A stretch of 13,640 nucleotides of DNA from a bacterium TMED144 (GCA_002170005.2 NHGT02000016.1:52890-66529); one strand, 5' to 3'. Positions 7,790-13,640 are shown, numbered from the stretch's first letter. The notes: generated from the sequence alone by a model not told the origin. Numbers and translations are program-made.

Positions 7790-9235
7790 ATGAAAAACTT
7801 AAAAAAAAATAACAAAGCTTCTTTTTCTAAATTCTCTTTAAAAAAAGAACTCTTAAAATCAATTAAAGAGATAGGATTTGATCAACCAACTCCAATTCAA
7901 GATAAAGTTATTCCTCATTTAAAAAGTTCGATGCAAGATTTAATTGCTTCAGCTCAAACAGGTACAGGCAAAACAGCTGCATTTGGTTTGCCCTTACTTG
8001 ACCTAGTCGATATATCGAATTCTGATGTTCAATCTCTTATTTTATGCCCCACGCGCGAGCTTTGCATCCAAATCAGTAATGATTTGATGAATTATTCTAA
8101 ATATATTGATGGGATGAAGATATTGCCTGTTTATGGTGGGTCAAGAATAGACAAGCAAATTAAATCATTGAAAAAAGGAACACAAATTGTTGTTGGTACA
8201 CCTGGTAGAGTAAAAGATCTGATTAAAAGAAAAAAATTAGTCGTTAAAGATATAGAACGTTTTATTTTGGATGAAGCCGATGAAATGCTTTCCATGGGAT
8301 TCAAAGATGATCTGGAAAGTATTTTTCAATCAACACCTTCTAAAAAACAAGTTTTACTCTTTTCTGCAACCATGACCCCAAAAGTTGTCAAGGTTACTAA
8401 AAAATACATGCAAGAACCTAAAAAAATAGCTGTCGCAAAAGAAAACCTGGGAGCAGAAAATATTGAACACTATTTTTATATGGTAAGCGAGAAGAATAGG
8501 TACGAAGCAATAAAGCGTGTAGCAGATTTAAACCCAGACATATATGGAATAGTATTTTGCAGGACACGAAAAGAGACCAAAGAAGTTGCTAGCAAATTAA
8601 TGAACGATCAATATAATGCGGATACTATTCATGGAGATCTATCACAAAGTGAAAGAGATGATGTGATGCAGCGTTTTAGAAATCGACATTTGCAAATTTT
8701 AGTTGCTACAGACGTTGCAGCTCGCGGTTTGGATGTTGATGATCTTACGCATGTAATTAATTATAATTTACCGGATGATGAAGAAATTTATGTTCATAGG
8801 AGTGGAAGAACTGGAAGAGCTGGAAACAATGGCATATCTATAGCAATAATAAATGGGCGTGAAATGTATAGAATAAAAAAAATTGAAAGATCGTCCAGTA
8901 TAAAATTTACTAAGAAGAAAACTCCTACCGGGCTAGATGTTTGCAGGAAACGCTTATATGCTCTTATAGATCAGATTGAAAATGTAAGGGTAGATGAAAA
9001 ACAAATAGAACAGTTCTTACCCTACATATATGAAAAGCTAAACTGGCTTGACAGAGATGAGCTCATTAAGCATTTCGTTTCAATTGAATTTAATAGGTAT
9101 CTATCTTACTACAGGAATTCAGTTGATCTTGATGATAAAGAGTTTCATGGCGGAAATAGAAAAAGAAAAAAGAACAGAAATAAAAAAAGTAGAAGGAAAT
9201 ATAGGTTTGGTAAAAAAAATAAAAGAAAAAATTAA
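7790..9235 (+). CDS. DEAD-box ATP-dependent RNA helicase (DeaD/CsdA-like) with short basic tail
   Basis: RNA helicase that remodels RNA structure in ribosome assembly, cold response or RNA decay; 481 aa. Core motifs in order: Q motif FDQPTPIQ (30-37), Walker A AQTGTGKT (55-62), PTREL (87-91), TPGR (137-140), DEAD (161-164), SAT (192-194), VFCRTR (255-260), ATDVAARGLD (306-315) and HRSGRTGRAG (336-345). Residues 375-442 form an extension (PTGLDVCRKRLYALIDQIEN, then an IEQFLPYIYEKLNWL stretch) resembling Bacteroidota DeaD-like helicases. Where many of those continue into a DbpA-type RNA-binding domain, this one ends in a Lys/Arg/Asn-rich tail (about 456-481), which may bind RNA unspecifically. 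The start ATG has GGAG (7777-7780) nine bases upstream. It lies 69 bp after the OsmC gene, with its own candidate upstream element. Confidence 0.95.
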   Translation: MKNLKKNNKASFSKFSLKKELLKSIKEIGFDQPTPIQDKVIPHLKSSMQDLIASAQTGTGKTAAFGLPLLDLVDISNSDVQSLILCPTRELCIQISNDLMNYSKYIDGMKILPVYGGSRIDKQIKSLKKGTQIVVGTPGRVKDLIKRKKLVVKDIERFILDEADEMLSMGFKDDLESIFQSTPSKKQVLLFSATMTPKVVKVTKKYMQEPKKIAVAKENLGAENIEHYFYMVSEKNRYEAIKRVADLNPDIYGIVFCRTRKETKEVASKLMNDQYNADTIHGDLSQSERDDVMQRFRNRHLQILVATDVAARGLDVDDLTHVINYNLPDDEEIYVHRSGRTGRAGNNGISIAIINGREMYRIKKIERSSSIKFTKKKTPTGLDVCRKRLYALIDQIENVRVDEKQIEQFLPYIYEKLNWLDRDELIKHFVSIEFNRYLSYYRNSVDLDDKEFHGGNRKRKKNRNKKSRRKYRFGKKNKRKN

Positions 9236-9255
9236 GTTTTAATTAAATAAAACTT
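9234..9255. terminator. AT-rich hairpin at the 3' end of the DEAD-box gene
   Basis: AAGTTTTA and TAAAACTT form a perfect 8-bp inverted repeat around a 6-nt ATTAAA loop, beginning in the stop codon. The stem has one G-C pair, and plus-strand GG rather than a T-run follows it, so it may be a weak terminator or a 3'-end stabiliser. Confidence 0.35.
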
Positions 9256-9269
9256 GGATTAGCTAAATC

Positions 9270-9365
9270 TCAGAAATTTCCAGAAACATCCACACCGATC
9301 TTGACTACAAGAACCATTGTCCAGATTATAATCCCTCCTGTAATACAAAATATTCCCCCTATCAT
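9270..9365 (-). CDS. Possible 31-aa single-helix membrane peptide
   Basis: From an ATG at 9365 the minus strand encodes a 31-residue peptide beginning MIGGIFCITGGIIIWTMVLV and ending in GNF. That is one strong transmembrane helix with a short polar end. The frame stays open upstream to a TAG at 9420-9422 and would add 18 residues (including QVITKEPINPVEL) that read like natural protein but contain no ATG, GTG or TTG before the TTG next to the ATG. There is no clear Shine-Dalgarno. It may be a real small protein, the end of a decayed membrane gene, or chance. I do not recognise the family. Confidence 0.25.
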   Translation of the reverse strand: MIGGIFCITGGIIIWTMVLVVKIGVDVSGNF

Positions 9366-9529
9366 CAACTCTACAGGATTAATTGGTTCCTTAGTTATGA
9401 CTTGTAAAACATTAAACTTCTACCAAAACACCTCATTTTCTGGAGATATAGTATTGATCGAAGTAGAAATACACTGAACATGTTTGGATGATAGCTGCTC
9501 ACATGAATACCATCAGTTAAGACTTTTTA

Positions 9530-9649
9530 ATAATTCCAAAGTAGACCGGAATTATGGTGGAGGCTGGTACCTCATATCACATAAAAGCGGTGTGCGTTGT
9601 GATAAATTACGTGGCGGTGGTTCACCCCCTTGTCTTTAGTAAAGGGTGA
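9530..9649. other. Cluster of inverted repeats, possible structured RNA
   Basis: Three perfect inverted repeats follow each other in 120 bp: ATAATTCC/GGAATTAT (9530-9537 with 9548-9555, loop 10), TATCACA/TGTGATA (9575-9581 with 9598-9604, loop 16) and TCACCC/GGGTGA (9622-9627 with 9644-9649, loop 16). A small GAGG/CCTC stem (9560-9573) sits between the first two. A competing GGTG/CACC hairpin (9616-9626) uses the same bases as the last stem, so the two exclude each other. The block is visibly richer in G and C than its surroundings. It matches no RNA family I can recall, and the strand is undecided. Confidence 0.3.
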
Positions 9650-9670
9650 TTTATTTTAACTGAAAAGTAG

Positions 9671-9693
9671 GAAAAAATTAATTTTGAATTAAT
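9671..9693 (-). terminator. Terminator-like hairpin after the DUF4345-like gene
   Basis: Read on the minus strand, ATTAATT-CAA-AATTAAT forms a 7-bp stem that runs into a T-tract, about 30 nt past the stop of the gene ending at 9725. The T-tract supports intrinsic termination. The stem has no G-C pairs, so it would be weak. Confidence 0.4.
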
Positions 9694-9724
9694 ATCTCTT
9701 GAGGTTGGATTTTCTTAATTTGGT

Positions 9725-10093
9725 TTAAGCTAATGCAGAGTAATAAGCTATAAATGTAAGAATAAGAAAAATGATCATTGGTGGAACAGGTAGTTCATCT
9801 TCAAATCTTTTTCCGGATAATAATGCCAAATTTACTAAAATAAAACCTGTGCCTAAAGAAAGAAGGACTGTTTCAGCATACTCAGATGGTAGATTTCTAG
9901 AGTAAATCGCTACCATTCCTAAAGCTAGACCTAGACCACCATTGGCAGAACGAAATACAGCGGAAATATTGACCGCTTCGCTAGGAAGGCCATTTATAGT
10001 TTTCTCATTTACAACTTTTGGTACAGCAATAAAGAAAACACCAATCACGGTCATAACTGAACCAATAATTGTTAATGCTAAATTAGTATCCAT
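9725..10093 (-). CDS. DUF4345-like four-helix membrane protein
   Basis: Small integral membrane protein of 122 aa. Hydrophobic segments lie at about 5-25, 46-64, 76-93 and 105-121. The stretch SAVFRSANGGLGLALGM (44-60) matches the Arg-plus-Gly-Gly pattern (RAxxGGlxLglG) typical of DUF4345 proteins, whose function is unknown. The ATG is well supported by GGAG (10101-10104, complement of CTCC) seven bases upstream, one of the clearest ribosome-binding sites in the window. It lies about 60 bp downstream of tRNA-Thr on the same strand and may share its transcript. A hairpin with a T-tract follows the stop. Family assignment is by pattern memory and is moderately sure. Confidence 0.7.
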   Translation of the reverse strand: MDTNLALTIIGSVMTVIGVFFIAVPKVVNEKTINGLPSEAVNISAVFRSANGGLGLALGMVAIYSRNLPSEYAETVLLSLGTGFILVNLALLSGKRFEDELPVPPMIIFLILTFIAYYSALA

Positions 10094-10153
10094 TTTTTAT
10101 CTCCAATTCAATTTGTAATTCATATAATTTTTTAATTGTTTATCATTCTAATG

Positions 10154-10225
10154 AGGTGGATACGAGACTCGAACTCGTCTCTACGCTTTACGAGAACGTT
10201 GTTTTACCAAATAAACTAATCCACC
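10154..10225 (-). tRNA. tRNA-Thr (anticodon CGT)
   Basis: A full cloverleaf of 72 nt can be drawn on the minus strand. The acceptor stem GGTGGAT/ATCCACC is seven perfect pairs. T8 is present, the D-stem is GTTT/AAAC with GG in its loop, and the anticodon stem is ACGTT/AGCGT (one G-U). The loop is CTCGTAA with anticodon CGT at 10190-10192, reading ACG (Thr). A four-base variable loop is followed by the T-arm ACGAG-TTCGAGT-CTCGT. The discriminator base is T, and CCA is not encoded (genomic CA follows). The gene sits between two membrane-protein genes on the same strand. No integrase or duplicated 3' end is nearby to suggest use as an insertion site. Confidence 0.95.
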
Positions 10226-10270
10226 CAATGTTATTAATTTAACAATACAAAATTTTTATAATAAAATGCA

Positions 10271-10639
10271 TTATCGGCTATTTTTTTTTATCAATGAATT
10301 TGTATAAAAACCCTCCATTATATGAAAGATGAACCATACTGAACACAGACAACCGATGAAAATTGGAATATTTAATTCTAATTCTTTAATACCAATAAAC
10401 ATTAGTGAAATCACAAATATAGATTTTATAAAAAATTGCGCTGCATTGAATTTAGCAGTGATTTGATGATCATATTTAGAGGATATAATATCAATTAACT
10501 TAATATTGAGATAACTTGTAAGAATAGGAATAAAAGCGCCTATAAAAATGATCAAATATATTTCTTTTTTTAAATAAAAAAGGAAAGCAGAAAGTGATAG
10601 CGTAGTTAGGATGGATAAATAGTATATTTTTTTAATCAA
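10271..10639 (-). CDS. Four-helix membrane protein, possibly AtpI (ATP synthase protein I)-like
   Basis: Very hydrophobic protein of 122 aa with four predicted helices (about 4-22, 26-46, 66-84 and 90-108) and short basic ends. The layout, the GA at 34-35 with an asparagine at 45 (SYLNIK), and the FFIKSIF lysine in helix 3 recall the ATP-synt_I (AtpI) family, a small partner of the FoF1 ATP synthase. No atp genes are near, so this is a tentative resemblance. The proposed start is TTG at 10639 (the next Met is residue 80). It directly follows the TAG stop of the upstream YidD fusion with a single GTC codon between, in the same reading frame. It may therefore be a separate coupled gene, or the C-terminal part of one longer protein interrupted by a stop. 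Confidence 0.6.
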   Translation of the reverse strand: MIKKIYYLSILTTLSLSAFLFYLKKEIYLIIFIGAFIPILTSYLNIKLIDIISSKYDHQITAKFNAAQFFIKSIFVISLMFIGIKELELNIPIFIGCLCSVWFIFHIMEGFYTNSLIKKNSR

Positions 10640-10642
10640 GAC

Positions 10643-11257
10643 CTAATAGCTAATTTTTTTTGAAGTATGATATTTTGCTGCTCTATAGGAACCATATATT
10701 TCACCCCCATGAAGAACTACAGCTGTAGAGATAAAAAAGGGAGCTAAAATAGAATTGTTATTATTGCTCCTTATAGCAGTTTGATAAGCTATCGAGGTCA
10801 ATAAAAAGCCAAAGAGCCCATCAACATATTTTTTGGAATATATTCTCCCTAAGCCTGGCACTGTTGATAATATACCAGCAATGACTGGTGATTTTTCATT
10901 ATTTATATAATCAGGTTTTAACATGTCAATTATTCTTCCATCTTGATAAAAACTACCACCAATTATTGAGTGGTTTTTCATTGCTGAGGGATTGCACCTA
11001 ATTATTCTATCGGAAGTAGCAAACAGTCCTAAAATAGGACCTTTTTTATTGATAGCTATTGCTCCGTATTGTGAGCAGCTAGGAAAAAATTGACAATTCA
11101 TTTCAGGAGAGCCATAAGAAATCCTCTGCCATTTTGAGATTGGACTGATCAACATTCTCTCAATTTTACTTGTTGAAGGCAATATTAAGAGTGAGTCAGC
11201 TGGATATTGAGCAAAAATTATTGAAATGAATAAAAATGTTTTGATTAAATACTTCAT
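10643..11257 (-). CDS. yidD: YidD domain behind a signal peptide, fused to a C-terminal membrane domain
   Basis: Protein of 204 aa. Residues 1-17 look like a signal peptide (basic start, hydrophobic core, FAQ). Residues about 32-92 match YidD, the helper of YidC-mediated membrane insertion: NCQFFPSCSQYG (54-65) and RIIRCNP (84-90), with the family's three cysteines at 55, 61 and 88. Residues 123-195 form a second domain, SPVIAGILSTVPGLGRIYSK then two hydrophobic segments and EIYGSYRAAKYH, resembling TM2/DUF5683-type proteins (PGxGxxY motif). Ordinary YidD is about 70-110 aa, cytoplasmic at the inner membrane and without a signal peptide, so the topology here is odd. It is divergent from the phosphoesterase gene (start codons 17 bp apart) and is followed in frame by another membrane ORF after a lone TAG. 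No Shine-Dalgarno is visible. The YidD domain is sure; the activity of the fusion is not. Confidence 0.8.
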   Translation of the reverse strand: MKYLIKTFLFISIIFAQYPADSLLILPSTSKIERMLISPISKWQRISYGSPEMNCQFFPSCSQYGAIAINKKGPILGLFATSDRIIRCNPSAMKNHSIIGGSFYQDGRIIDMLKPDYINNEKSPVIAGILSTVPGLGRIYSKKYVDGLFGFLLTSIAYQTAIRSNNNNSILAPFFISTAVVLHGGEIYGSYRAAKYHTSKKISY

Positions 11258-11274
11258 TACATTGAATTTTAAGT

Positions 11275-12204
11275 ATGTTGGAATTGATAAAACTAATCAA
11301 ACTTCATTTCAAAAGTCTTTTTATAACCCTTTCTGTAGGTTTGCAAGCCCAAGAAAAAGTTATTTATATCCTTCACACTAATAATACCAATGGAGCACTT
11401 GAGAATTGTTATTGCCCTGATAAGCCCTATGGTGCAGTTGAAAAACGTTCTGTTTTTGTTAGAGAATTCATGCAAAAAAACCCTAATTCGATATTAGTTG
11501 ATTCGGGTGATATCTTCACAATGAGTAAGCAGTTTTTGAAAGATAGTTTAATGGCTGAAGCATACAATTTGCTACCTTATGATGCTATTTTGTTAGGAGA
11601 TCAAGAGATTACGATGGATCAAAAAAATCTTAAACAGTTTATTGAAATTATGGATAAATCGATCGTTAGCACTAATCTTAAAACAGAGCAAAGTGTTAAA
11701 TCCATTATTGTCAATCGCAATGGTTTGAAAGTGGGAATTATCGGAATCTTGGACGAATATGCAATTAAGTATTATCCACAAGAAATAAAGGAAAAGATTG
11801 ATCTAATGGACCCTTATCAAGAAATAAATAGTGAACTGAACAAATTAAAAAACAAAACTGATATAGTTGTTCTATTAACTCACCAAGGCGCTGATAAAGA
11901 TTTTGAGATGGCAAAAAAATTAAAAGATGTTGACCTCATTGTTGGTTCACACAGTCAATCCCTGTTTGAGACACCTGAAGAGTTTAATAATACTTTGGTC
12001 GTTCAAGCAGGAAAATCTGGCTATCAAATTGGAATAGTAAAAATTTCTTTTAGCAATGGAAATATCTCTAAAAAGGAAGGAAGAGTGGATACTATGAAAT
12101 TTTCTTTACCGGACGACCCTCGCATTATGAGCTTGATCAATGAGTATGAAAATAGAACAGGTAGAATAAATCGCAATAAATTAAAGAGGATGAACAAGAA
12201 TTAG
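11275..12204 (+). CDS. Secreted UshA-like metallophosphoesterase with CxC motif and altered ligands
   Basis: Protein of 309 aa in the 5'-nucleotidase/UshA superfamily, metallophosphoesterase domain only. It lacks the roughly 200-aa C-terminal substrate domain of UshA. A signal peptide ends near LQA (25). Superfamily motifs can be lined up but several are degenerate: HTNN (34-37) for HTND, SGD (77-79) intact, GDQE (108-111) for GNHE, LTHQG (201-205) intact, and GSHSQ (224-228) for GGHSH. Right after the first motif is LENCYCPDKPYGAVEKR (42-58), a CxCP signature I associate with a periplasmic subgroup typically reading LExCGCP. Hydrolase activity is therefore uncertain; altered metal choice or a non-catalytic role is possible. 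An in-frame TGA (11263-11265) rules out a longer form. A TTG at 11284 is an alternative start, because the n-region is long. The next gene follows after 3 bp. Confidence 0.8.
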   Translation: MLELIKLIKLHFKSLFITLSVGLQAQEKVIYILHTNNTNGALENCYCPDKPYGAVEKRSVFVREFMQKNPNSILVDSGDIFTMSKQFLKDSLMAEAYNLLPYDAILLGDQEITMDQKNLKQFIEIMDKSIVSTNLKTEQSVKSIIVNRNGLKVGIIGILDEYAIKYYPQEIKEKIDLMDPYQEINSELNKLKNKTDIVVLLTHQGADKDFEMAKKLKDVDLIVGSHSQSLFETPEEFNNTLVVQAGKSGYQIGIVKISFSNGNISKKEGRVDTMKFSLPDDPRIMSLINEYENRTGRINRNKLKRMNKN

Positions 12205-12207
12205 CCA

Positions 12208-12516
12208 ATGGAAAACTTAATTGAAACTCTTTCAAATGAACCAATTTATTTGGCCATAGCAGTTGTCTTTTCAATTATTATCCTCCTTGGTGTTTTAAAA
12301 AAACTCTTGAAGATAGTATTGGTATTCAGCGCATTATTTATTTTGTGGATAGCTTATTCTATATGGAGCGGGAAAGAGGTTTCTTTGGATGATATAAAAG
12401 AAAATTTACAAAGTGGAGTGGAGAGTGTGAAAAAATCTACCAGCGAGGCAACGGAAAAGATGAAAGATAGCACAATAAAAAATATTGAAGAAAAGATACT
12501 GCCAAAAAAAGATTAA
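12208..12516 (+). CDS. Small two-helix membrane protein with charged helical tail
   Basis: Unrecognised protein of 102 aa. Two hydrophobic segments (about 12-30 and 34-52) with a KKLLK turn between them form a hairpin. Residues 58-102 are a charged, Ser/Thr/Lys/Glu-rich stretch (GVESVKKSTSEATEKMKDS) likely to be an amphipathic or coiled helix, a style also seen in YtxH-like stress proteins without a clear motif match. It starts 3 bp after the phosphoesterase stop, so the two are almost certainly translated from one mRNA and may share a membrane or periplasmic job. Its stop is 4 bp from the stop of the convergent gene, leaving no room for a separate terminator. Confidence 0.7.
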   Translation: MENLIETLSNEPIYLAIAVVFSIIILLGVLKKLLKIVLVFSALFILWIAYSIWSGKEVSLDDIKENLQSGVESVKKSTSEATEKMKDSTIKNIEEKILPKKD

Positions 12517-12520
12517 GATT

Positions 12521-13640
12521 TTATTTCGACATTAATTTTTCATTTGCCACGCGAAGTCTGCCGGTTAGAAGTTTTATAATGCCTTGCATAATTACGGATT
12601 GTCCTGCCATTACTTCATAGAAACCTTCTCTTTCAATTTTAAACAAAGTTGACTCTTCTTTTATTGTTGCATCTGCCGATCTTGGTTCATCATCCAAAAG
12701 GGCCATCTCTCCTAAGCATGCTCCTTTCTTGAGCATAGCAAGCTCCTGTTCTCCTTTATGTATCTTAACCTCACCATCTACAACAATGAAGAGAGAGTCA
12801 CCATAATCACCCTCTGAGAAGATTGGCTCATCCTTGCTGTATTTAACCTCTTCAGTTATTTGTGCAACCTTTGATAGGTTTTCAGCAGGTATAGATTTAA
12901 AAAGCTCAACAGATTTAAGGATAATTGTTTTTTCTAAAGTTGAATACATGGTTAATTCCTTTGAATTTGTTTCAAATAGCTTTGATGGAATAAGCTTCTT
13001 CAGGGAGCCTTTATCTTTGGCTATTCTCATAATAATTTCTTTATTTGCTCTTGATCTTGGCAATTGTTCCCATTTTAAATTTTTCAAAATCTCTTCCCTT
13101 TTTGATTGAATACAATAATCTAATGAGATTGCAGATTCCCATTTGTTTTTTGAAAAGATAAGGTTTGAGATTTCCTTGTCTAGATCTCTGGGTAAATTGC
13201 TAAAATGTTCGTGGCCAATATCACTTCTTTCCTCAATGCTTATTTTTTCAATTAGGGGATTGATCACAGCGCGCTCTTTTTTGGAGAAAATATTTTCAAA
13301 GAACTCTAGAAGAAACGGCAGCTTGGCATTATCACCAGTTCTGATTGTATTGATATAGGACTCTATAGGGGTCTGAGGTTTATCCATGACACCAAGTTTT
13401 AGTAAAGTAGGAAGCGTATTTTGAATTTCATTGGTTAAGTAATCTTTCATCAAAAAACTTTGCTTATTATCTGGAAGGAGCTTGATGAGTTCGCAATTGT
13501 AATAAAGTTTGTTTGCAGTAGTTTGTATTTTGTTTGAAATATCCTCAAGTTTTTTCTCTTGTATGGGGTGCGAACGAGCAATAGCAATCAAAGAATCAAC
13601 AATTTCATTGTAGGCTTCTTGATCATCATCATTCATTTTA
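12521..13640 (-). CDS. Helical-repeat plus cyclic-nucleotide-binding protein, probably 5'-truncated by the window
   Basis: The visible frame gives 371 aa from an ATG at 13636, but it stays open to the window edge, so the true start may lie outside. Residues 1 to about 240 are all-helical with HEAT-like stretches (AKLPFLLEFFENIFSKKER near 104-122). Residues about 245-368 are a cNMP-binding domain: FSEGDYGDSLFIVVDGEVKI (273-292) and the phosphate-binding cassette GEMALLDDEPRSADA (309-323), with Glu310 and Arg319 as expected for cAMP/cGMP binding. There is no helix-turn-helix after it, so it is not a CRP-type regulator. In known proteins, HEAT repeats plus this domain often follow an MFS or ATP/ADP-translocase-like membrane part, and I infer this is such a C-terminus. 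If the ATG is real, it is a soluble sensor. It is convergent with the small membrane gene. Confidence 0.75.
   Translation of the reverse strand, partial: KMNDDDQEAYNEIVDSLIAIARSHPIQEKKLEDISNKIQTTANKLYYNCELIKLLPDNKQSFLMKDYLTNEIQNTLPTLLKLGVMDKPQTPIESYINTIRTGDNAKLPFLLEFFENIFSKKERAVINPLIEKISIEERSDIGHEHFSNLPRDLDKEISNLIFSKNKWESAISLDYCIQSKREEILKNLKWEQLPRSRANKEIIMRIAKDKGSLKKLIPSKLFETNSKELTMYSTLEKTIILKSVELFKSIPAENLSKVAQITEEVKYSKDEPIFSEGDYGDSLFIVVDGEVKIHKGEQELAMLKKGACLGEMALLDDEPRSADATIKEESTLFKIEREGFYEVMAGQSVIMQGIIKLLTGRLRVANEKLMSK

Larger units (their letters stand above)
9236..9724. other. 489-bp region between convergent genes, no clear gene
   Basis: This gap separates the helicase gene (plus) from the DUF4345-like gene (minus). 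From left to right it holds a 3' hairpin (9234-9255), a possible tiny membrane ORF on the minus strand (9270-9365), about 160 bp with nothing recognisable, a cluster of inverted repeats (9530-9649), and an AT-rich terminator-like hairpin for the minus-strand gene (9671-9693). No tRNA, rRNA, SRP, tmRNA or RNase P signature was found by eye, nor insertion-sequence ends or direct repeats. Confidence 0.6.

Noticed and set aside
9541..9571. Resemblance of GACCGGAA plus a following G-rich stretch to the SRP RNA tip
   Set aside because: The conserved GGAAGGAAGCA-type loop and its pairing partners are absent, so it is not a small SRP RNA.
9575..9604. TATCACA/TGTGATA pair as a CRP-type binding site
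   Set aside because: The half-sites are in the opposite order to TGTGA-N6-TCACA and 16 nt apart, and no start codon is nearby on a suitable side.
10154..10225. tRNA-Thr as an integration site for a mobile element
   Set aside because: No integrase, no repeated tRNA 3' end and no change in base composition were seen on either side.

Overview
The window is AT-rich, densely coded bacterial chromosome. An LptD-type outer-membrane protein, signal peptides and one lipoprotein point to a diderm (Gram-negative) cell. The C-terminal extension of the DEAD-box helicase resembles Bacteroidota DeaD-like proteins, and the fused YidD protein and the CxC UshA-like phosphoesterase also recall the FCB lineages. 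A marine FCB-type organism (for example Marinimicrobiota/SAR406) is my best guess. That placement is an inference from protein style and has not been searched.

Layout. Positions 1-6728 (minus strand) form a compact cluster transcribed lptD -> hisS -> topA, with gaps of 29 and 46 bp; topA runs off the left edge. LptD inserts LPS in the outer membrane, HisS charges tRNA-His and TopA relaxes DNA. Positions 6729-6905 are a divergent promoter region. Positions 6906-9235 (plus strand) hold an FKBP-type prolyl isomerase lipoprotein, an OsmC-family thiol protein 8 bp later, and a DEAD-box RNA helicase 69 bp further on. Positions 9236-9724 carry no clear gene, but they contain a run of inverted repeats and one possible tiny membrane ORF.

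Positions 9725-11257 (minus strand) hold, in transcription order, a signal-peptide/YidD/membrane-domain fusion, a four-helix membrane protein directly behind it in the same frame, tRNA-Thr(CGT), and a DUF4345-like membrane protein. Positions 11275-12516 (plus strand) hold a secreted UshA-like metallophosphoesterase with a CxC motif and degenerate metal ligands, then a small two-helix membrane protein. Positions 12521-13636 (minus strand) hold a helical-repeat plus cyclic-nucleotide-binding protein that is probably the C-terminal part of something larger.

Most genes are housekeeping or cell-envelope genes. I see no phage, insertion sequence, CRISPR array or obvious defence system. The observations most worth a second look are: the in-frame TAG joining the YidD fusion to the next ORF; the YidD domain behind a signal peptide; a short word (TAAGCACT) 34-37 nt upstream of three start codons; the structured intergenic block near 9530-9650; and the phosphoesterase with altered active-site residues.
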